Of a DNA stretch of 5,969 nt, positions 5,145 to 5,969 are shown in pieces (the first letter of the stretch is position 1; the number at the start of each line of letters is the position of its first letter). Source of the DNA: Anaerocolumna sp. (lineage in GTDB: Bacteria > Bacillota > Clostridia > Lachnospirales > Lachnospiraceae); assembly GCA_029256035.1 (NCBI GenBank), contig JAQSYR010000172.1:1-5969 (forward strand). The letters run 5' to 3'. The notes beneath the pieces are model-generated. The model had not been told where the DNA came from and made no database searches. It saw nothing but the letters and a program-made list of their open reading frames with translations. The translations under genes and the position numbers were made by a program.

Positions 5145-5277
5145 TTTCTGGTTCACGCTTGAACACCTCTTAGGTAACCATCATTTTCTAATTGTAAGGT
5201 TATTGACTGTTCATACCTGTTTCTTAAATTTAATTCATTTATAACTTAAAATTTGTGTTCCACTTAAAAATTCAAAG

Positions 5278-5730
5278 TCATCTGGTTATCATTTCACACA
5301 AGATTTCCTCATGCTGCTTACAGAAAATATCAGGCAAATTATCTAACGGAAAATACTTTAATTCTAATGTTTCCACGTTATCACAAAACATTGTTCCACC
5401 CAACACACTTAGCTCGAATACAATAAGTATGCTTTGAGCCTTATCACCGTTTGGATATTCCAGATTACAATCTGTATATATTCCTATGAGATTATTCACT
5501 TCAACATCCAAGCCTGTTTCTTCTTTTACTTCTCTAATAGCAGCCATCTGAGGAGTTTCTCCCAGTTCAATAGCTCCACCTGGAATACCCCACTTTTTGC
5601 CATCGCCTCGTCTTTGAAGTAATACTTCTCCTTTTTCATTAAGGATACAACCACCTGCAAAAATCAGAATAATTTTTTCATGACCCACTTTACTTCGAAT
5701 CCATTTAATATAATTTTGATTATTCCCCAC
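5278..5730 (-). CDS. Nudix hydrolase (NUDIX-box pyrophosphatase)
   Basis: A 150-residue cytosolic Nudix hydrolase, which cleaves nucleoside diphosphates linked to another moiety using Mg2+ or Mn2+. The Nudix box G-x5-E-x7-R-E-U-x-E-E-x-G-U is complete from Gly52 to Leu74: G-A-I-E-L-G-E, seven residues, then R-E-V-K-E-E-T-G-L. The catalytic glutamates are 67, 70 and 71. It is preceded by the usual W-G-I-P-G-G and by a strand with V-L-L-Q-R-R (36-41), which often contacts substrate. Length is typical of small single-domain members. Substrate cannot be assigned. The start is GTG at 5730, with a run of seven G nine or more bases upstream as an unusual Shine-Dalgarno. It appears monocistronic with its own promoter and is unrelated to the toxin module downstream. 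Confidence 0.92.
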   Translation of the reverse strand: MGNNQNYIKWIRSKVGHEKIILIFAGGCILNEKGEVLLQRRGDGKKWGIPGGAIELGETPQMAAIREVKEETGLDVEVNNLIGIYTDCNLEYPNGDKAQSILIVFELSVLGGTMFCDNVETLELKYFPLDNLPDIFCKQHEEILCEMITR

Positions 5731-5800
5731 AATTCAATCCCCCCCAAGTAAATTAACCTAACTTTACGTAAATCCCACTTACCACTTGTCTGTTACCGTA

Positions 5801-5830
5801 ATTATACAGTAAACTACCTAAATTATACAA
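5801..5830 (-). promoter_or_regulatory. Candidate promoter of the Nudix gene
   Basis: Minus-strand TTGTAT (5830-5825), an 18-base spacer, then perfect TATAAT (5806-5801). A second TATAAT (5827-5822) overlaps the -35 but has no good -35 of its own. The leader of about 65 bases contains the palindrome TTTACGTAAA (5763-5772), whose role is unknown. Confidence 0.5.
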
Positions 5831-5884
5831 CTCATTTATGTAACCTGCTACCACATATTGCAATTATCTCCTGAAAATAGCACA

Positions 5885-5930
5885 AGAATCCCCATAATAA
5901 CTATTTTGAAATAGTCAATATGGGGATTCT
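5885..5930. terminator. Strong hairpin, probable terminator of a gene beyond the right edge
   Basis: Arms AGAATCCCCATA (5885-5896) and TATGGGGATTCT (5919-5930) are a perfect 12-bp inverted repeat, with a further inner pairing ACTATTT/AAATAGT. The T-richness after it is modest on both strands, so the direction is uncertain. Given the gene order, it more likely ends a minus-strand gene lying to the right. Confidence 0.6.
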
Positions 5931-5969
5931 AATTATCTCATATTCAATTTACACCCTCAGATGCTAATA

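Noticed and set aside
5145..5277. Possible terminator or gene between the Nudix stop and the antisense promoter
   Set aside because: I find no stem followed by a T-run and no plausible open frame; only short weak hairpins such as GTTCA/TGAAC near 5151-5164.

Overview
The window looks like an AT-rich chromosomal segment of a low-GC Gram-positive anaerobe, most likely class Clostridia and probably Lachnospiraceae. This rests on strong AGGAGG-type ribosome binding sites, a T-box riboswitch, a Rex-family redox sensor, an iron-dependent alcohol dehydrogenase and a clade-typical long GluRS. No marker fixes the species. Every large gene reads on the minus strand; only one tiny toxin gene reads on plus.

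Left part (1-3276), redox/fermentation control block. Reading on minus: a sigma-A promoter covered by a palindromic operator drives a divergent Rex paralogue (2550-3209) and a LysR-type regulator (1592-2530), closed by a terminator (1551-1587). After a 530-base leader comes an iron-containing alcohol dehydrogenase (1063 down to the left edge). That leader holds a near-canonical Rex box (1259-1276), three copies of a 22-bp palindrome also found twice in the rex promoter, and a degenerate tandem repeat. The alcohol dehydrogenase is broken: about 29 internal codons are missing and the frame shifts.

Middle (3322-4693), broken glutamyl-tRNA synthetase behind an apparently intact T-box leader with a GAA (Glu) specifier. 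The N-terminal 161 residues and C-terminal 170 residues survive, but about 220 residues between them, including the KMSKS-type loop, are gone. Two internal deletions within 3.5 kb suggest local gene decay, or misassembly.

Right-middle (4820-5144), a compact module resembling a type I toxin-antitoxin system: a 29-residue membrane peptide of the holin-like toxin type, a sequestered Shine-Dalgarno, a bidirectional terminator, a convergent promoter for a short antisense RNA, and an imperfect 25/26-bp inverted repeat flanking the gene.

Right end (5278-5969): a Nudix hydrolase with a GTG start and its own promoter, then a strong hairpin probably ending a gene beyond the right edge.

The main points are the shared 22-bp operator family linking rex-lysR to the adh leader, and the architecture of the small toxin module.
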